Positions 51,955 to 62,358 are shown, numbered from the stretch's first letter. The stretch: DNA of 64,000 nucleotides from Siminovitchia acidinfaciens (GCF_003605385.1 NZ_QYTV02000002.1:554425-618424); one strand, 5' to 3'. Notes: generated from the sequence alone by a model not told the origin. A program made the numbers and translations.

Positions 51955-52381
51955 ACAAGAAAAGCGCAAGCGCCTGTTCATCGACGTACAGACTGAGCCG
52001 AAATGCGGAAACGCCTTGATCAGCCCCGAAAAGCACAAGACGATTCCCGAGGAGGCAGTACCTCAGCCACCACAGGGAATTGGCTTGTGACCTCGAGGGG
52101 CTAGGCGTTGCAGCTAGACAAGAGTGCCTCCAACGAGATAAAGGAAACACGGCGACGAAGGCCGCCTCAGACCGCCACATCCTGTGGCTTCGGTGGCACT
52201 AGGACGTCCTGTCCGTCGGAGCCGATGTTGACTTATCGTAGGCAAGCTGCTTCTTCGAGAAACATCCTGGGCTTTGCGACGAGCTGAACAAAGCTTCTTC
52301 GAATCAACTATGGCGCAGGAGCACTAGAGGCGCGAAGTCTGCTAGTCGATAGGCGCTGGAGCTAGACAAGAAAACATTATC
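51955..52381 (+). repeat. Dispersed GC-rich repeat, copy 3 (composite)
   Basis: It starts AAGAAAAGCGCAAGCGCC right after the DUF1540 stop codon. GCTAGACAAG occurs twice (near 52118 and at the end), indicating two nested units. Shared blocks include CACAAGACGATTCCCGAGGA and GACCTCGAGGGGCTAGGCG. It fills most of the gap 51955-52585; the remainder to 52585 shows nothing recognisable except an imperfect GAGGAAGCCTG / CTCGCTT stem near 52420-52450. Confidence 0.75.
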
Positions 52382-52585
52382 CACATTTGTAGAATTTTAT
52401 ACGCTATACACGCAAGAAAAGCGAGGAAGCCTGTTGGCTGATCCTCGCTTTCATTTTTTTCAAATTCCCCGTCCACTCTTTGAAGTGTGGGATGAATGTC
52501 AGCCGTAGCAGAAATGCACTCGGCCTTTGATAGTTAGTACCCCACTGAAATTATTCAGCTTGCTCATTTATGAATGGATTGAGTA

Positions 52586-54055
52586 TCAAGTTAGCAATGA
52601 AGTCAAATGTCTGCGCATCAATTTGCCTGCACCATTGCGTGGCATTTGTTCGATTTGAATGATTTTTTGGGGAACCTTGAATGCTGCAAGCCTTTCCCTG
52701 CAGAAGCTAATTATTTCTTCTTCAGTAACAGGCTTTTCCGCCACAATAAATCCGTATGGAACCTGGCCCCATTTCGGATTGGCAATTCCTGTCACACCCG
52801 CTTCCAGCACCGATTCATGACTTAAAAGAACCTCTTCTATTTCGGCAGGATACACGTTTTCCCCACCTGAAATAATCAAGTCGGAACGGCGGTCAAGGAT
52901 AAACACATACCCTTCTTCATCCTTATATCCCAAATCCCCAGTAGAAAACCAGCCGTCTTTGAATGAGTCCCTGTTTGCCTCTTCCCTTTTTAGATAACCT
53001 AGCGTAACATTAGGCCCTTTTACAAATATTTCTCCTTCTTCATTCGCCCCCGCTTCTTTTTGCTCCCTCATAATTTTTATTTGGGAAGGAAACAAGGACT
53101 TACCAGCAGATCCAAGCTTCCGTAAACTATCCTCGGGTGACAAAGTGACAATCTGGGATGAGGTTTCCGTCATCCCGTAGGTTTGAAATACCGGGATATC
53201 TCTCTCCTTGCATGATTCAAGGAGAGGCTTTGGTACAGGCCCGCCTCCAACAAGCATACAACGAAAATGCGGGTGATAATTTCCTTCGCCCAATTCCACC
53301 AGCATTCTGCTTAACATAGAACTGACTGCCGACATGATTGTGACTTCTCCAGATTTTAATAGCCTGTTTACGGCGCTCTCATCAAATTTTTCCATTAAAA
53401 TGACAGGTATCCCGTAAATAACACTTCTCATCAAAATTGAAAACCCGCTTATATGGAAAATTGGTACAGTACAAAGCCATGAATCATTCTCTTGCAGCCC
53501 AATATTCAAAACCGATCCAGAAGCGCTCCACCAATGATTTCCGTATGTTTGCAAGACCCCTTTGGGCTTTCCGGTTGTTCCTGATGTGTACATGATGGAA
53601 CAAACCTCATTAAATGCGAATTCTTTTTGGATTTCAGGTTCTGATACAGGCCCTTCAAGTAATTTTTTGACAGAGATCATCTGTAATTCAGCATATAATC
53701 TATTCAGGTCATCTGCAGTTTTGGAATAATCCTCATCATAAATCAGCAGGTCCGCTTCACTGTCTTGGATTTGAAACAATAACTCACCTGCAGTCAGCCT
53801 GCTGTTTAAAAATACGGTCTGGATTCCTAGCAACTGAAGACCATGGATAAACCAAATTGTCTCAGGCTTATTTTTCAGTAGAATAGCTGCTCGTTTCTTT
53901 TCCTTTTGTAAAAGTCCGGCAATTTTTCCTGCTGACTTTTCTGCCATCATGTACATCTCTTTAAATGTCCAAGATTCATTATTGAAAACGAGAGCAGTAC
54001 GTTCCGGTGACAAATCGGCCCTTTTCTTCAGCCAATTTGGAGTGGTAGTTTCCAT
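52586..54055 (-). CDS. menE: o-Succinylbenzoate--CoA ligase
   Basis: A 489-residue adenylate-forming enzyme of menaquinone biosynthesis that activates o-succinylbenzoate with CoA. The AMP-binding motif IMYTSGTTGKPKGVLQTYGNHW and the later FQTYGMTETSS, GWFSTGDLGYKDEEGYVFILDRRSDLIISGGENVYPAEIE are clear. I choose the ATG at 54055 (METTTPNWL; GAGGAG upstream); the longer frame runs into the repeat. It is the last gene of menF-D-H-B-E, separated from menB by a repeat copy. Confidence 0.95.
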   Translation of the reverse strand: METTTPNWLKKRADLSPERTALVFNNESWTFKEMYMMAEKSAGKIAGLLQKEKKRAAILLKNKPETIWFIHGLQLLGIQTVFLNSRLTAGELLFQIQDSEADLLIYDEDYSKTADDLNRLYAELQMISVKKLLEGPVSEPEIQKEFAFNEVCSIMYTSGTTGKPKGVLQTYGNHWWSASGSVLNIGLQENDSWLCTVPIFHISGFSILMRSVIYGIPVILMEKFDESAVNRLLKSGEVTIMSAVSSMLSRMLVELGEGNYHPHFRCMLVGGGPVPKPLLESCKERDIPVFQTYGMTETSSQIVTLSPEDSLRKLGSAGKSLFPSQIKIMREQKEAGANEEGEIFVKGPNVTLGYLKREEANRDSFKDGWFSTGDLGYKDEEGYVFILDRRSDLIISGGENVYPAEIEEVLLSHESVLEAGVTGIANPKWGQVPYGFIVAEKPVTEEEIISFCRERLAAFKVPQKIIQIEQMPRNGAGKLMRRHLTSLLT

Positions 54056-54177
54056 CTGAAAGACTCCTCGCTGTTTATTCTTAAAAAAGACCCGATGGAT
54101 CACCACCAGGTCTTTTGAGGAAATATATACTCTGTATTGCTTCGACGAACAAGAAGCCATCCCGATGCAACGGACCT

Positions 54178-54503
54178 TGCGCTTTTCTCTGTCCAGCGAC
54201 GCACAGGATGTGCTAGTGCAGGCGAAGCGACAGGACGTCGCTGACTGAGCCTGCCTTCAGCGCCTAGCCTAGCCCCTAGAGGTCACAAGCCTGCAAAGAA
54301 GACTATTCATGGAAGTATGTGCTCCTGCGGCAAAGCATATTCGAGGAAGTGACTGTTCACCTCGTCGCAAAGCTGCATGATGCATATTCGATGATGCATC
54401 ACATGATGTGATTGAGGTCAGTAGCTTCCCTGTGGTGGCTTAAGAACTGCCTCCTCGGGAATCGTCTTGTGCTTGTCGGGACTTAACAGGCGCTTCCGCT
54501 TCT
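54178..54503 (-). repeat. Dispersed GC-rich repeat, copy 4
   Basis: Lies between menB and menE; its right end AGGCGCTTCCGCTTCTTTT abuts the menB stop codon. Blocks CACAGGATGTGCTAGTGCA, CTAGCCCCTAGAGGTCACA and GGGAATCGTCTTGTGC match copies 1, 3 and 5. Confidence 0.75.
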
Positions 54504-54504
54504 T

Positions 54505-55323
54505 TTAAGGGAAACGAGGGAACTGTCCAAAATCAGGCTTGCGCTTCTCTTTAAACGCGTCCCGTCCCTCTTTTGCTTCGTCTGTCGTATAGTAAAGCAA
54601 TGTTGCATCTCCAGCCATCTGCTGAATACCGGCAAGACCGTCTGTATCAGCATTGAATGCCGCTTTGAGGAAGCGAAGGGCTGTTGGGCTTTTTTCAAGC
54701 ATTTCCTCACACCATTTCACTGTTTCCTCCTCGAGCTGGTCTAGCGGTACGACTGTATTGACCAATCCCATATCTAGAGCTTCCTGTGCATTGTACTGGC
54801 GGCAAAGGAACCAAATTTCTTTTGCTTTCTTATGTCCGACGATACGGGCTAAATATCCGGAACCATAGCCAGCATCGAAGCTTCCGACCTTTGGTCCGGT
54901 TTGACCGAATACTGCGTTATCCGCTGCAATAGTCAAGTCACAGACAACATGCAGAACATGTCCGCCCCCAATGGCATAGCCAGCTACCATGGCCACAACT
55001 GGTTTTGGAATGACCCTGATCAATCTTTGCAAATCCAATACGTTTAAACGAGGGATATTGTCTTCTCCGACATAACCGCCGTGCCCTCTGACTGATTGGT
55101 CTCCGCCTGAGCAGAATGCTCTGCCGCCAGCACCTGTAAGAACGATGACGCCAACATTCTCATCATCTCGCGCGTAGGCAAAAGCATCAATCAATTCCAT
55201 GACAGTTTTAGGTCGAAATGCATTATGTACCTCCGGCCTGTTAATCGTCACTTTTGCAATTCCATTATACGTCTCATATAAAATATCTTCATATTCTCTT
55301 TCTTTCGTCCAGTTGATTGCCAT
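54505..55323 (-). CDS. menB: 1,4-Dihydroxy-2-naphthoyl-CoA synthase
   Basis: A 272-residue crotonase-fold ring-closing enzyme of menaquinone synthesis. Conserved MenB stretches are seen: [37 protein letters not shown] and [39 protein letters not shown]. The ATG at 55323 follows GGAGG. It lies 13 bases after menH. Confidence 0.97.
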   Translation of the reverse strand: MAINWTKEREYEDILYETYNGIAKVTINRPEVHNAFRPKTVMELIDAFAYARDDENVGVIVLTGAGGRAFCSGGDQSVRGHGGYVGEDNIPRLNVLDLQRLIRVIPKPVVAMVAGYAIGGGHVLHVVCDLTIAADNAVFGQTGPKVGSFDAGYGSGYLARIVGHKKAKEIWFLCRQYNAQEALDMGLVNTVVPLDQLEEETVKWCEEMLEKSPTALRFLKAAFNADTDGLAGIQQMAGDATLLYYTTDEAKEGRDAFKEKRKPDFGQFPRFP

Positions 55324-55336
55324 AAAGGAACCTCCT

Positions 55337-56164
55337 TCAAGATAATTGTTCCTGTTTCATCAGAAACTCCTTCACTATTGTATCAAATATCTCCGGTTCT
55401 TCCACGTGTATCGCATGCCCTGCTTTTTTAATCTCCATCAATGTGGATTCTGGGAGCAGTTGATTCATTTCTTGAGCAATTTTACAAAACTTTTCATCCA
55501 ACTCTCCGCAGATCAGCAAAACCGGCAGCTTAAGTTCATTTAATCTTTGCCACCAGGAAGGCTGCCTCCCCGTTCCAAAGCCTTTTAAACTGTTTGCCAG
55601 CCCAATAGGATCATTTTTCAGTCGCTGCGCCCGTATTTGATTCTGTACATCCACAGGAAGATTCTTCTGCGTTTGAAAAAGAGGAATGTTTCCCCAGTAA
55701 TTGACAAATCTTTCAATGCCTTTGTCTAAAATTTTAGCGGCAAGAGACTCGTCGCTTTTAATCCTTACTTCTTTTTCCTTTTCCGTCTTCAGACCTGGGG
55801 ACGAACTTTCAAGCAACAGGCTTTTGATTCTCTCTGGAAATATCATTGCAACACCAAGAGCAAGCCTTCCACCCATCGAATAGCCAAGAAGATGGGCACT
55901 GTTTATTTGAAGTTGATCCATAATATGAATGATATCTTTTGCAGCCCTTTTCATCTCATAGCGTTCAGGAAATTCCGGCGTGACCGTTTTCCCATGACCA
56001 AGCAAATCAATGGCTATCACATGAAACGAATCTTCTAACGTTTGTCCCAAACCTTTCCAAGTGGTGTGGTCCCCAGTGAATCCGTGTAGAAGAATAACCG
56101 ATGGGGCGCTCCTTTTACCATATATTTCCACATTGTGTAAAACACCATCGACAGTTATCAGCAT
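55337..56164 (-). CDS. menH: SHCHC synthase (alpha/beta hydrolase of menaquinone pathway)
   Basis: A 275-residue alpha/beta hydrolase that forms 2-succinyl-6-hydroxy-2,4-cyclohexadiene-1-carboxylate. [18 protein letters not shown], the elbow [13 protein letters not shown] and a terminal [11 protein letters not shown] complete the triad. It overlaps menD by seven bases. B. subtilis calls this position ytxM/menH. Confidence 0.95.
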   Translation of the reverse strand: MLITVDGVLHNVEIYGKRSAPSVILLHGFTGDHTTWKGLGQTLEDSFHVIAIDLLGHGKTVTPEFPERYEMKRAAKDIIHIMDQLQINSAHLLGYSMGGRLALGVAMIFPERIKSLLLESSSPGLKTEKEKEVRIKSDESLAAKILDKGIERFVNYWGNIPLFQTQKNLPVDVQNQIRAQRLKNDPIGLANSLKGFGTGRQPSWWQRLNELKLPVLLICGELDEKFCKIAQEMNQLLPESTLMEIKKAGHAIHVEEPEIFDTIVKEFLMKQEQLS

Positions 56165-57915
56165 TGTTCATCACTTTGGAGATAATTGTTTATTTCCCGG
56201 GAAACCTGTTCCCATAATTCACGATGAACCTGTAAATTATTTGCCCGGTCTGTTGGGATCTCAATAATGTTCAGACCTTCGTTGGAAGCGGCCTCCCTTA
56301 TGGAAACCTGCAAATCTTCCCAATCCAGGACTTTCGTATATTGAGCGTTATATAACATGGCAGCATGCTCAAAATTTAAGCCAGTCGGTGTTCCGAAAAC
56401 CAACTCGAAGGTCTCCCCTTCTTCCGCTTGCGGCAAGTGGGAGAAGATGCCCCCTCCATCATTGTTCAATAAAATAATATTGATATTGATTTTGTGCATC
56501 TTGGCAGCAAGAAGACCATTCATGTCGTGAAAGAATGATAAGTCTCCTATTAAAAGAAAGAGCGGCCGGTGATGTACGGCGGCTCCGAGAGCACTTGAAA
56601 CAACACCATCAATTCCGTTTGCCCCGCGGTTTGCCATCAGCCGAATATTATTTTCGTTTGTGTGAAAAAACGTATCCATGTCCCTTATTGGCATGCTATT
56701 CCCGATAAAAACCGTACTTTCGGGGGGCAATGTTTCACAAATTATGGATACGGCCTTTCCTTCTTCAATGTCGGATATTGTCTGGATGTAAGATTTGATC
56801 ACATTTTTTGCCCGTCGATTCGCGCCAAACCATAAGTTTTTCCATGTTTCATCGTTTTTTTCTTCCGCCAGTGTCTGCAGATCGCGGCAGAAAGTAGTCT
56901 CATCACAGTGAATCATTTGTGTGCTGATGCGGTTAGGGTCACGCCAGCCGCCTCCACCGTCGATGATCAGATGTTCAGCCGACTCTTCAATGCCTTTCAA
57001 AAACAATGAAAGCGGCTTGGATACAGGCTGCCCGCCAAATTGAATGACAAGCTCCGGTTTGAGCTTCTCCTTGGCTTCCTTGGATTTAAGAATAGCATCG
57101 TAGGAGTCGATGACCATATCTTTCTCAAAAAGACCGCTTCTCAGCTGGGAAAGAGGATCAGCCAGGATCGGATAGCCCAGTTTTTTTGCAAGAGAAAGCA
57201 CTGCTTCAGGAAATTCGTTTTTATCTATATTTCCACAAACAATCAACCCTCTTTTAGCCATCGAACACTTTGTAGAAATCTCTTTGTATATTTCAACCGG
57301 AATGTTCAAATGCCCTTCAGCCACCAGGGGAAGGGTATTATCCGTAACATATTCAAATGGCGTTGGCTGTAATCTTGGTACAAGCGGCTCCCTTAACGGG
57401 AAGTTGACATGTACTGGTCCCGGAAGAAGGCCATTGGACACGGATGCCGCACGTATCGCGGAAGTCTTTGCATATTTTATCATTTCTTGTCCACATTCAG
57501 GCAAAGCCATGTCTGCAAACCACCTTACATATCTCCCAAATAAATGAAGCTGGTCGATTGCTTGGGGTGCGCCTACATCCCTCAGCTCATGGGGACGGTC
57601 AGCAGTTAGAATAATTAACGGAACCCTTGAAAGACTGGCTTCAATGACCGCAGGAAAATAATTGGCTGCAGCAGTTCCTGATGTGCAAAGAATGGCAACC
57701 GGTCTGCCTGAGGCTTTTGCCAGGCCCAGTGCAAAAAAAGCGGCCGAACGTTCGTCGATATTCATATATACTTGGATGTCTTTATGCTCAACAAATAACA
57801 TGGCCAGCGGGGTAGACCTGGATCCGGGGCTTATAACAACTTCTTTTACCCCGGCCCGGGCCAGCCCTTCAATGAAGCCGGCTGCATATTCCGTCAATGT
57901 TTCTTGCCAGTTCAT
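56158..57915 (-). CDS. menD: SEPHCHC synthase (ThDP-dependent)
   Basis: A 585-residue thiamine-diphosphate enzyme. GVKEVVISPGSRSTPLAMLFVEH at the start, ILTADRPHELRDVGAPQAIDQ mid-protein and the ThDP signature LIGDLSFFHDMNGLL...NIIILLNNDGGGIFSHLPQ are diagnostic of MenD. It adds 2-oxoglutarate-derived succinyl semialdehyde to isochorismate. The start overlaps the menF stop (ATGA at 57912-57915). Confidence 0.97.
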   Translation of the reverse strand: MNWQETLTEYAAGFIEGLARAGVKEVVISPGSRSTPLAMLFVEHKDIQVYMNIDERSAAFFALGLAKASGRPVAILCTSGTAAANYFPAVIEASLSRVPLIILTADRPHELRDVGAPQAIDQLHLFGRYVRWFADMALPECGQEMIKYAKTSAIRAASVSNGLLPGPVHVNFPLREPLVPRLQPTPFEYVTDNTLPLVAEGHLNIPVEIYKEISTKCSMAKRGLIVCGNIDKNEFPEAVLSLAKKLGYPILADPLSQLRSGLFEKDMVIDSYDAILKSKEAKEKLKPELVIQFGGQPVSKPLSLFLKGIEESAEHLIIDGGGGWRDPNRISTQMIHCDETTFCRDLQTLAEEKNDETWKNLWFGANRRAKNVIKSYIQTISDIEEGKAVSIICETLPPESTVFIGNSMPIRDMDTFFHTNENNIRLMANRGANGIDGVVSSALGAAVHHRPLFLLIGDLSFFHDMNGLLAAKMHKININIILLNNDGGGIFSHLPQAEEGETFELVFGTPTGLNFEHAAMLYNAQYTKVLDWEDLQVSIREAASNEGLNIIEIPTDRANNLQVHRELWEQVSREINNYLQSDEQC

Positions 57916-59306
57916 TCACTCTTTCCTCCTATTGCCTGCAACATCGGTTGAAATTTGATACTCGTTTCTTTTAATTCATCACTTGGATCTGAATCGGCAA
58001 CTAACCCGCATCCGGCATATAAATAGGATTGTTTACCTTTGAGCAAGCCTGAACGAATAGCAACAATAAATTCTCCATTTCCTTGAAAATCAGTCCAACC
58101 GATAGGTGAAGCATAAAAACCTCTGTCCATTTTTTCTTTATCTCTAATTATTTGCATTGCCCTGTCTGTTGGTACGCCGCCTAGTGCCGGTGTCGGGTGA
58201 AGCTCTCCAACGAGATGGAAAATTGACGTGCCCGGCTTGGACACTCCACATACTGGTGTATATAAATGCTGTATATATGGCGTCTTCAAAAGCACAGGCT
58301 CATTTGGAATGTCCAGCTCCTCACAATACGGCTCTAATGCTTTCTTGATCATCTCAACGACCAAGGCATGTTCAAATAGATTTTTTTCATCATTTAACAG
58401 CATGTTACCCAGTTCTTTATCTCTTTTAGGATTATCACTCCTGCCGATTGAACCTGCCAAGCTTGTTGATAAAACCTGATCATTCATCTTTTTTACAAGC
58501 CTTTCAGGAGATGCCCCGGCAAAGCTCCCATCTGAAGTTTCCAACATAAAAATAAAGCTGTCCTGCTGCTGGGTATTAAGCTGCTCCAAAACATAGTCTG
58601 TTAACAAGGGCTCAGAGAAACTTAACTTTAACTCCCTGGATAAAACAACCTTGTCGACAGTACCTGAAGTCTTAAGTTCGTCTATCACTTCTGAGACTGA
58701 CTTAAGCCACTCGGGAACAGAAAGCTCTTCTTTGTTCACCAAGTTCGGTGAAGTTATTTCGGAACGCTTGACATTGTCAATTAAAAGATCAAAAGATTTT
58801 TTCACCTGATTTGAGTGGGGGAGCATTTCTTCACTCTCAAAAAGGTTTACTGTCAAATAACAGTCTTCCCCAGTAATTGTCAGCATATATTCAGGCAAAT
58901 AAAACAAAGCGTCACCAAATGGCCCCCACTTTTCCTCTTTCACGCTATAAGGGTCAAAAGAAAAACCGCCAAACAAAAGCGGTCCCGTTCCCGGAGCTTG
59001 AAAGGGGTTATTAATGACTGCGGAAGCAAGCAATTCATTCCACTCTGCTTCGATTTGGCTGAAACGGTCATCTGCTCTTCTATTAAAGAACGTATGGAGA
59101 TGGCCCACACCGACAATAGCCGTATGATCATCGGGACTTGTCCAAAAAAACCGTTCTCCGTCATAAGCAGGCTTATTTATTTGATAGAAGGCAACAGGAT
59201 CAACCTTTTTCACCTTTTTTGTAAAACTTACCAAAACTTTATTGGTTTTGGCGTCTTTATGCTTTAAGGTATTTATCTGCTTTGTTTGGTACGGTGAATT
59301 AATCAA
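57912..59306 (-). CDS. menF: Isochorismate synthase
   Basis: A 464-residue chorismate-utilising enzyme. The C-terminal domain carries KVVLSRELKLSF, GASPERLV, GSIGRSDNPKRD and ALGGVPTDRAMQIIRDKEKMDRGFYASPIGW, the Mg2+/chorismate site. It starts with TTG at 59306 after AGGAGAG. It is the first gene of menF-D-H-B-E and lies divergent from menA, with a repeat copy between them. Confidence 0.95.
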   Translation of the reverse strand: MINSPYQTKQINTLKHKDAKTNKVLVSFTKKVKKVDPVAFYQINKPAYDGERFFWTSPDDHTAIVGVGHLHTFFNRRADDRFSQIEAEWNELLASAVINNPFQAPGTGPLLFGGFSFDPYSVKEEKWGPFGDALFYLPEYMLTITGEDCYLTVNLFESEEMLPHSNQVKKSFDLLIDNVKRSEITSPNLVNKEELSVPEWLKSVSEVIDELKTSGTVDKVVLSRELKLSFSEPLLTDYVLEQLNTQQQDSFIFMLETSDGSFAGASPERLVKKMNDQVLSTSLAGSIGRSDNPKRDKELGNMLLNDEKNLFEHALVVEMIKKALEPYCEELDIPNEPVLLKTPYIQHLYTPVCGVSKPGTSIFHLVGELHPTPALGGVPTDRAMQIIRDKEKMDRGFYASPIGWTDFQGNGEFIVAIRSGLLKGKQSYLYAGCGLVADSDPSDELKETSIKFQPMLQAIGGKSE

Positions 59307-59366
59307 TATAAATCTCTCCTAAAGCGATAGGCTTATCTTATAAGTAAAGAAAGTATAACTTAAAAG

Positions 59367-59684
59367 AAAAGCTTTATTCAAAAGAAGCTTTTCTTTGTCC
59401 AGCTCCGACGGACAGGATGTCGCGTCCTGAGCCTGCCGAAGCCACAGGATGTGGCGATTGGAGCGGCCCAGCGCCTAGTCCCTCTAGGTCACACAACGAA
59501 ACAAGAGTGCTCCTGCGCCATAGCTTATTTGAAAAAGTGTTGTTCAGCTCGTCGCAAAGCTGGATGGGGCATTTTCAAAGACGTTTTTCAAGATGCTTTC
59601 AAGTAAGCTGCTAGCTTAAAGAACTGCCTTCTTGGGAATTGTCTTGTTTGCCCACGCTAAGCAAGGCGCTTGCGCTTTTTCGAT
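59367..59684 (-). repeat. Dispersed GC-rich repeat, copy 5
   Basis: Located in the 533-base menF-menA divergent gap. Right end AAGGCGCTTGCGCTTTTTC; blocks GGACAGGATGTCGCGTCCTGA and CTAGTCCCTCTAGGTCACA match the others. The remaining gap 59685-59839 likely carries the menA promoter; I cannot define boxes confidently. Confidence 0.75.
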
Positions 59685-59839
59685 ATCTCTTACCTTATTA
59701 TATATGAAGGGAGGCACTAAATGTAGTAAAACAGCTCTTCTTGTTCATGAAACTTTCATGTTTGCTTCGAAAAGGATTGACACTTTATCATTCATTCTCT
59801 ACACTTTATTAGGTGAATATGTTAAGGGAGAGAAATTTT

Positions 59840-60766
59840 ATGAATTTTCATGCTCAGTCTGCCGTCCCATCAGAAAAAGGCTGGCGGATTTGGTGGCGTT
59901 TGACTCGCCCGCATACATTGACAGCTGCGTTTGTCCCAGTACTGCTCGGAACAGTCTTGGCTGCAAAGCAGTACCCTTTACATTGGCTTCTTTTTGCTTC
60001 GATGCTGATTGCAAGCCTTCTGATCCAAGCAGCAACAAATATGTTCAACGAATACTATGACTTCGCCAGGGGGCTCGATACAAAGCACTCAGTTGGCATT
60101 GGAGGAGCTATTGTTCGGGATGGGGTCAAACCAGGGACTGTCCTAGGCTTGGGGTTTGCTTTTCTAGCAGTTGCCCTGCTTCTTGGAATTTATATTTCTG
60201 CCAATAGCAGCTGGTGGCTAGCTGTCATCGGACTTGTCTGCATGGCTGCAGGTTATTTTTACACTGGAGGTCCCATTCCGATTGCATACACTCCATTTGG
60301 AGAAATCACTTCCGGATTTTTCATGGGATTTGTGATTACCCAAATAGCCTACTTTATCCAAGCAGGGAAAATAGAGACAATTAGTGTACTAGCTTCCATC
60401 CCGATTTCTATTTTGATTGGATCTATAATGTTAGCCAACAATATTCGTGATTTGGACGGTGACAAGAAAAACGGAAGGAAAACAGTAGCAATCCTTCTAG
60501 GCCGTAAAAAAGCAATACAATTATTGGCAGCGATGTTCATTGTCTCATATTTGATAATTTTAGCCTTGATATTATTTTTATCCATATCTCCTTGGCTTCT
60601 TATTACTTTCGCCAGTTTACCGAAGGCATTCAGTGCAGTAAAAGGTTTTATCGGAAAGACAGAACCTATTCAAATGATGCCGGCAATGAAAGCTACAGCC
60701 CAGACGAATACAATTTTTGGATTTTTGATGGCTATCAGCTTCCTGATCAGTAACCTCATAAAATAA
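59840..60766 (+). CDS. menA: 1,4-Dihydroxy-2-naphthoate polyprenyltransferase
   Basis: A 308-residue UbiA-superfamily membrane enzyme that attaches the isoprenoid side chain in menaquinone synthesis. The two Asp-rich motifs are seen in NMFNEYYDFARGLDTKHSVG and NNIRDLDGDKKNGRKTVAIL; about eight helices follow. The ATG at 59840 (MNFHAQSAV) follows AAGGGAG; the GTG at 59813 lacks one. It is divergent from menF, as in Bacillus. Confidence 0.95.
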   Translation: MNFHAQSAVPSEKGWRIWWRLTRPHTLTAAFVPVLLGTVLAAKQYPLHWLLFASMLIASLLIQAATNMFNEYYDFARGLDTKHSVGIGGAIVRDGVKPGTVLGLGFAFLAVALLLGIYISANSSWWLAVIGLVCMAAGYFYTGGPIPIAYTPFGEITSGFFMGFVITQIAYFIQAGKIETISVLASIPISILIGSIMLANNIRDLDGDKKNGRKTVAILLGRKKAIQLLAAMFIVSYLIILALILFLSISPWLLITFASLPKAFSAVKGFIGKTEPIQMMPAMKATAQTNTIFGFLMAISFLISNLIK

Positions 60767-60770
60767 CTGT

Positions 60771-60802
60771 ACACGTCCAGTAAAATCTGGGCGTGTTTTT
60801 TT
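60771..60802 (+). terminator. Terminator after menA
   Basis: ACACGTCCAG / CTGGGCGTGT followed by a run of Ts. Confidence 0.85.
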
Positions 60803-60915
60803 ATATCCCGCGCCCATGTTTACTTTAACTGAAATAAAGGAAAATAAGTACTACGTCATTTTTACTCTGAAAAAGCTCATACTAAACTTAAACAGTAAAG
60901 GGAGTGACTGACATC

Positions 60916-61668
60916 ATGCTGACTGATCGTCAATTAAATAAATTAAAGGAAATGCTTATCGAAGAAAAGTATAACTTGCAGGGCACGATAGATGCAGAGG
61001 ACGGGATTTTGGAACATGAGACCGAAAAGGAGAGCACGGAACTCTCTTCTTATGACAATCATCCTGCCGACTTGGGGACTGAGCTGTATGAGAGGGAAAA
61101 AGATATGGCCCTGTCGGTTCACGAAGAAGATCAACTTGGAAAGGTTGAGGCAGCACTATCCTTAATGGAGAATGGAACCTACGGCCAATGCAAAGTATGT
61201 GGGAAGGATATCCCCTACGATCGCCTAGAAGCTATTCCATATACTACCACGTGTATGGAGCATACTCTTGAGCAATCAATACCTGATGATCGGCCTAACG
61301 AGGAGGATTATTTAAAACCTGCTTATGATAATTCTTTTGCCGGCCGCCACAAAGAAGAAGGCATACGGGATTATCACGACAGTTTCCAGGAAGTAGCGAA
61401 ATTTGGGACCTCAGAAACACCATCTGATTTTGAAGGTGACTATGACAGCTATGGAGACCTTTACGATGACGAAATATCGGACGGCTTTACAGAGGAATAT
61501 GAAATGTTTACGGGCAATGACATTACCGCAAGTGAAAGTGAAGTTCTTCAAACTGAAAAAGAACGTGAATATGAGGATCTTCTGGATGAAGCGGGTACTG
61601 ACACTACTTTTGGCGACCTCCCATATAAGTATACGGATGGATATGTAGACAGAAAAAAAGAGCAATAA
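60916..61668 (+). CDS. yteA: YteA-type TraR/DksA zinc-finger protein
   Basis: A 250-residue acidic protein. QLNKLKEMLIEEKYNLQ starts a coiled N-terminus, DNHPADLGTELYEREKDMALSVHEEDQLGKVEAALSLMENGTYGQCKVCGKDIPYDRLEAIPYTTTC carries a degenerate zinc-finger (CKVCG...TTC), and the rest is Asp/Glu-rich. It matches Bacillus YteA next to menA. I prefer the ATG at 60916, which has AAAGGGAG upstream; a GTG at 60904 lies too close to that site. Function is not defined, although the family is linked to spores and transcription. Confidence 0.87.
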   Translation: MLTDRQLNKLKEMLIEEKYNLQGTIDAEDGILEHETEKESTELSSYDNHPADLGTELYEREKDMALSVHEEDQLGKVEAALSLMENGTYGQCKVCGKDIPYDRLEAIPYTTTCMEHTLEQSIPDDRPNEEDYLKPAYDNSFAGRHKEEGIRDYHDSFQEVAKFGTSETPSDFEGDYDSYGDLYDDEISDGFTEEYEMFTGNDITASESEVLQTEKEREYEDLLDEAGTDTTFGDLPYKYTDGYVDRKKEQ

Positions 61669-61756
61669 TGATTTCTATTAAAAGAGAAACCTATTCTTCA
61701 CTGCATGCGAAGAACCGGCTTTGACACCCAGCTTATCATTTCCTAAATAAAGCACA

Positions 61757-61787
61757 AAAAATCCATTCCGTTAGGAATGGATTTTTG
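61757..61787. terminator. Bidirectional terminator between yteA and the tRNA cluster
   Basis: ATCCATTCC / GGAATGGAT with a GTTA loop; T-runs on both strands. It should end both the yteA and the rRNA/tRNA transcripts. Confidence 0.9.
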
Positions 61788-61794
61788 ATTAGGA

Positions 61795-61866
61795 TGACCC
61801 CTACGGGATTCGAACCCGTGTTACCGCCGTGAAAGGGCGGTGTCTTAACCGCTTGACCAAGGGGCC
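61795..61866 (-). tRNA. tRNA-Glu (TTC)
   Basis: Seven-base acceptor GGCCCCT/AGGGGTC; anticodon loop CTTTCAC gives TTC. CCA not encoded. Last gene of the cluster. Confidence 0.97.
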
Positions 61867-61874
61867 ATAATATA

Positions 61875-61965
61875 TGGCGGAGAAGGAGGGATTTGAACCC
61901 TCGCGCCGCTTACACGACCTACGCCCTTAGCAGGGGCGCCTCTTCAGCCTCTTGAGTACTTCCCC
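61875..61965 (-). tRNA. tRNA-Ser (GCT)
   Basis: Long variable arm, anticodon GCT in CTGCTAA; CCA encoded. Confidence 0.97.
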
Positions 61966-62031
61966 ACTATAATTTTCATAATACTGCTTACGGTCAATAG
62001 AGTGAAAACTTTTAAGGCATAGAGATTAAAA

Positions 62032-62103
62032 CTCCGCAGGTAGGATTCGAACCTACGACCGATCGGTTAACAGCCGATAGCTCTACCACTGAGCTACTGC
62101 GGA
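62032..62103 (-). tRNA. tRNA-Asn (GTT)
   Basis: TCCGCAG acceptor; anticodon GTT in CTGTTAA. CCA not encoded. Confidence 0.97.
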
Positions 62104-62104
62104 A

Positions 62105-62181
<77 letters not shown>

Positions 62182-62196
62182 ATTGAAAAATATATT

Positions 62197-62270
62197 TGGA
62201 GCGGGTGATGGGAATCGAACCCACGACAACAGCTTGGAAGGCTGTAGTTTTACCACTAAACTACACCCGC
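62197..62270 (-). tRNA. tRNA-Gly (TCC)
   Basis: GCGGGTG acceptor; anticodon TCC in CTTCCAA; CCA encoded. Confidence 0.97.
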
Positions 62271-62282
62271 ATGGTTATTTAA

Positions 62283-62358
62283 TGGGGCGACTAGTGGGAA
62301 TCGAACCCACGATGTCGGAGCCACAATCCGATGCGTTAACCACTTCGCCATAGCCGCC
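62283..62358 (-). tRNA. tRNA-His (GTG)
   Basis: Extra G at position -1 pairing with the discriminator C; anticodon GTG in TTGTGGC; CCA encoded. Confidence 0.97.
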
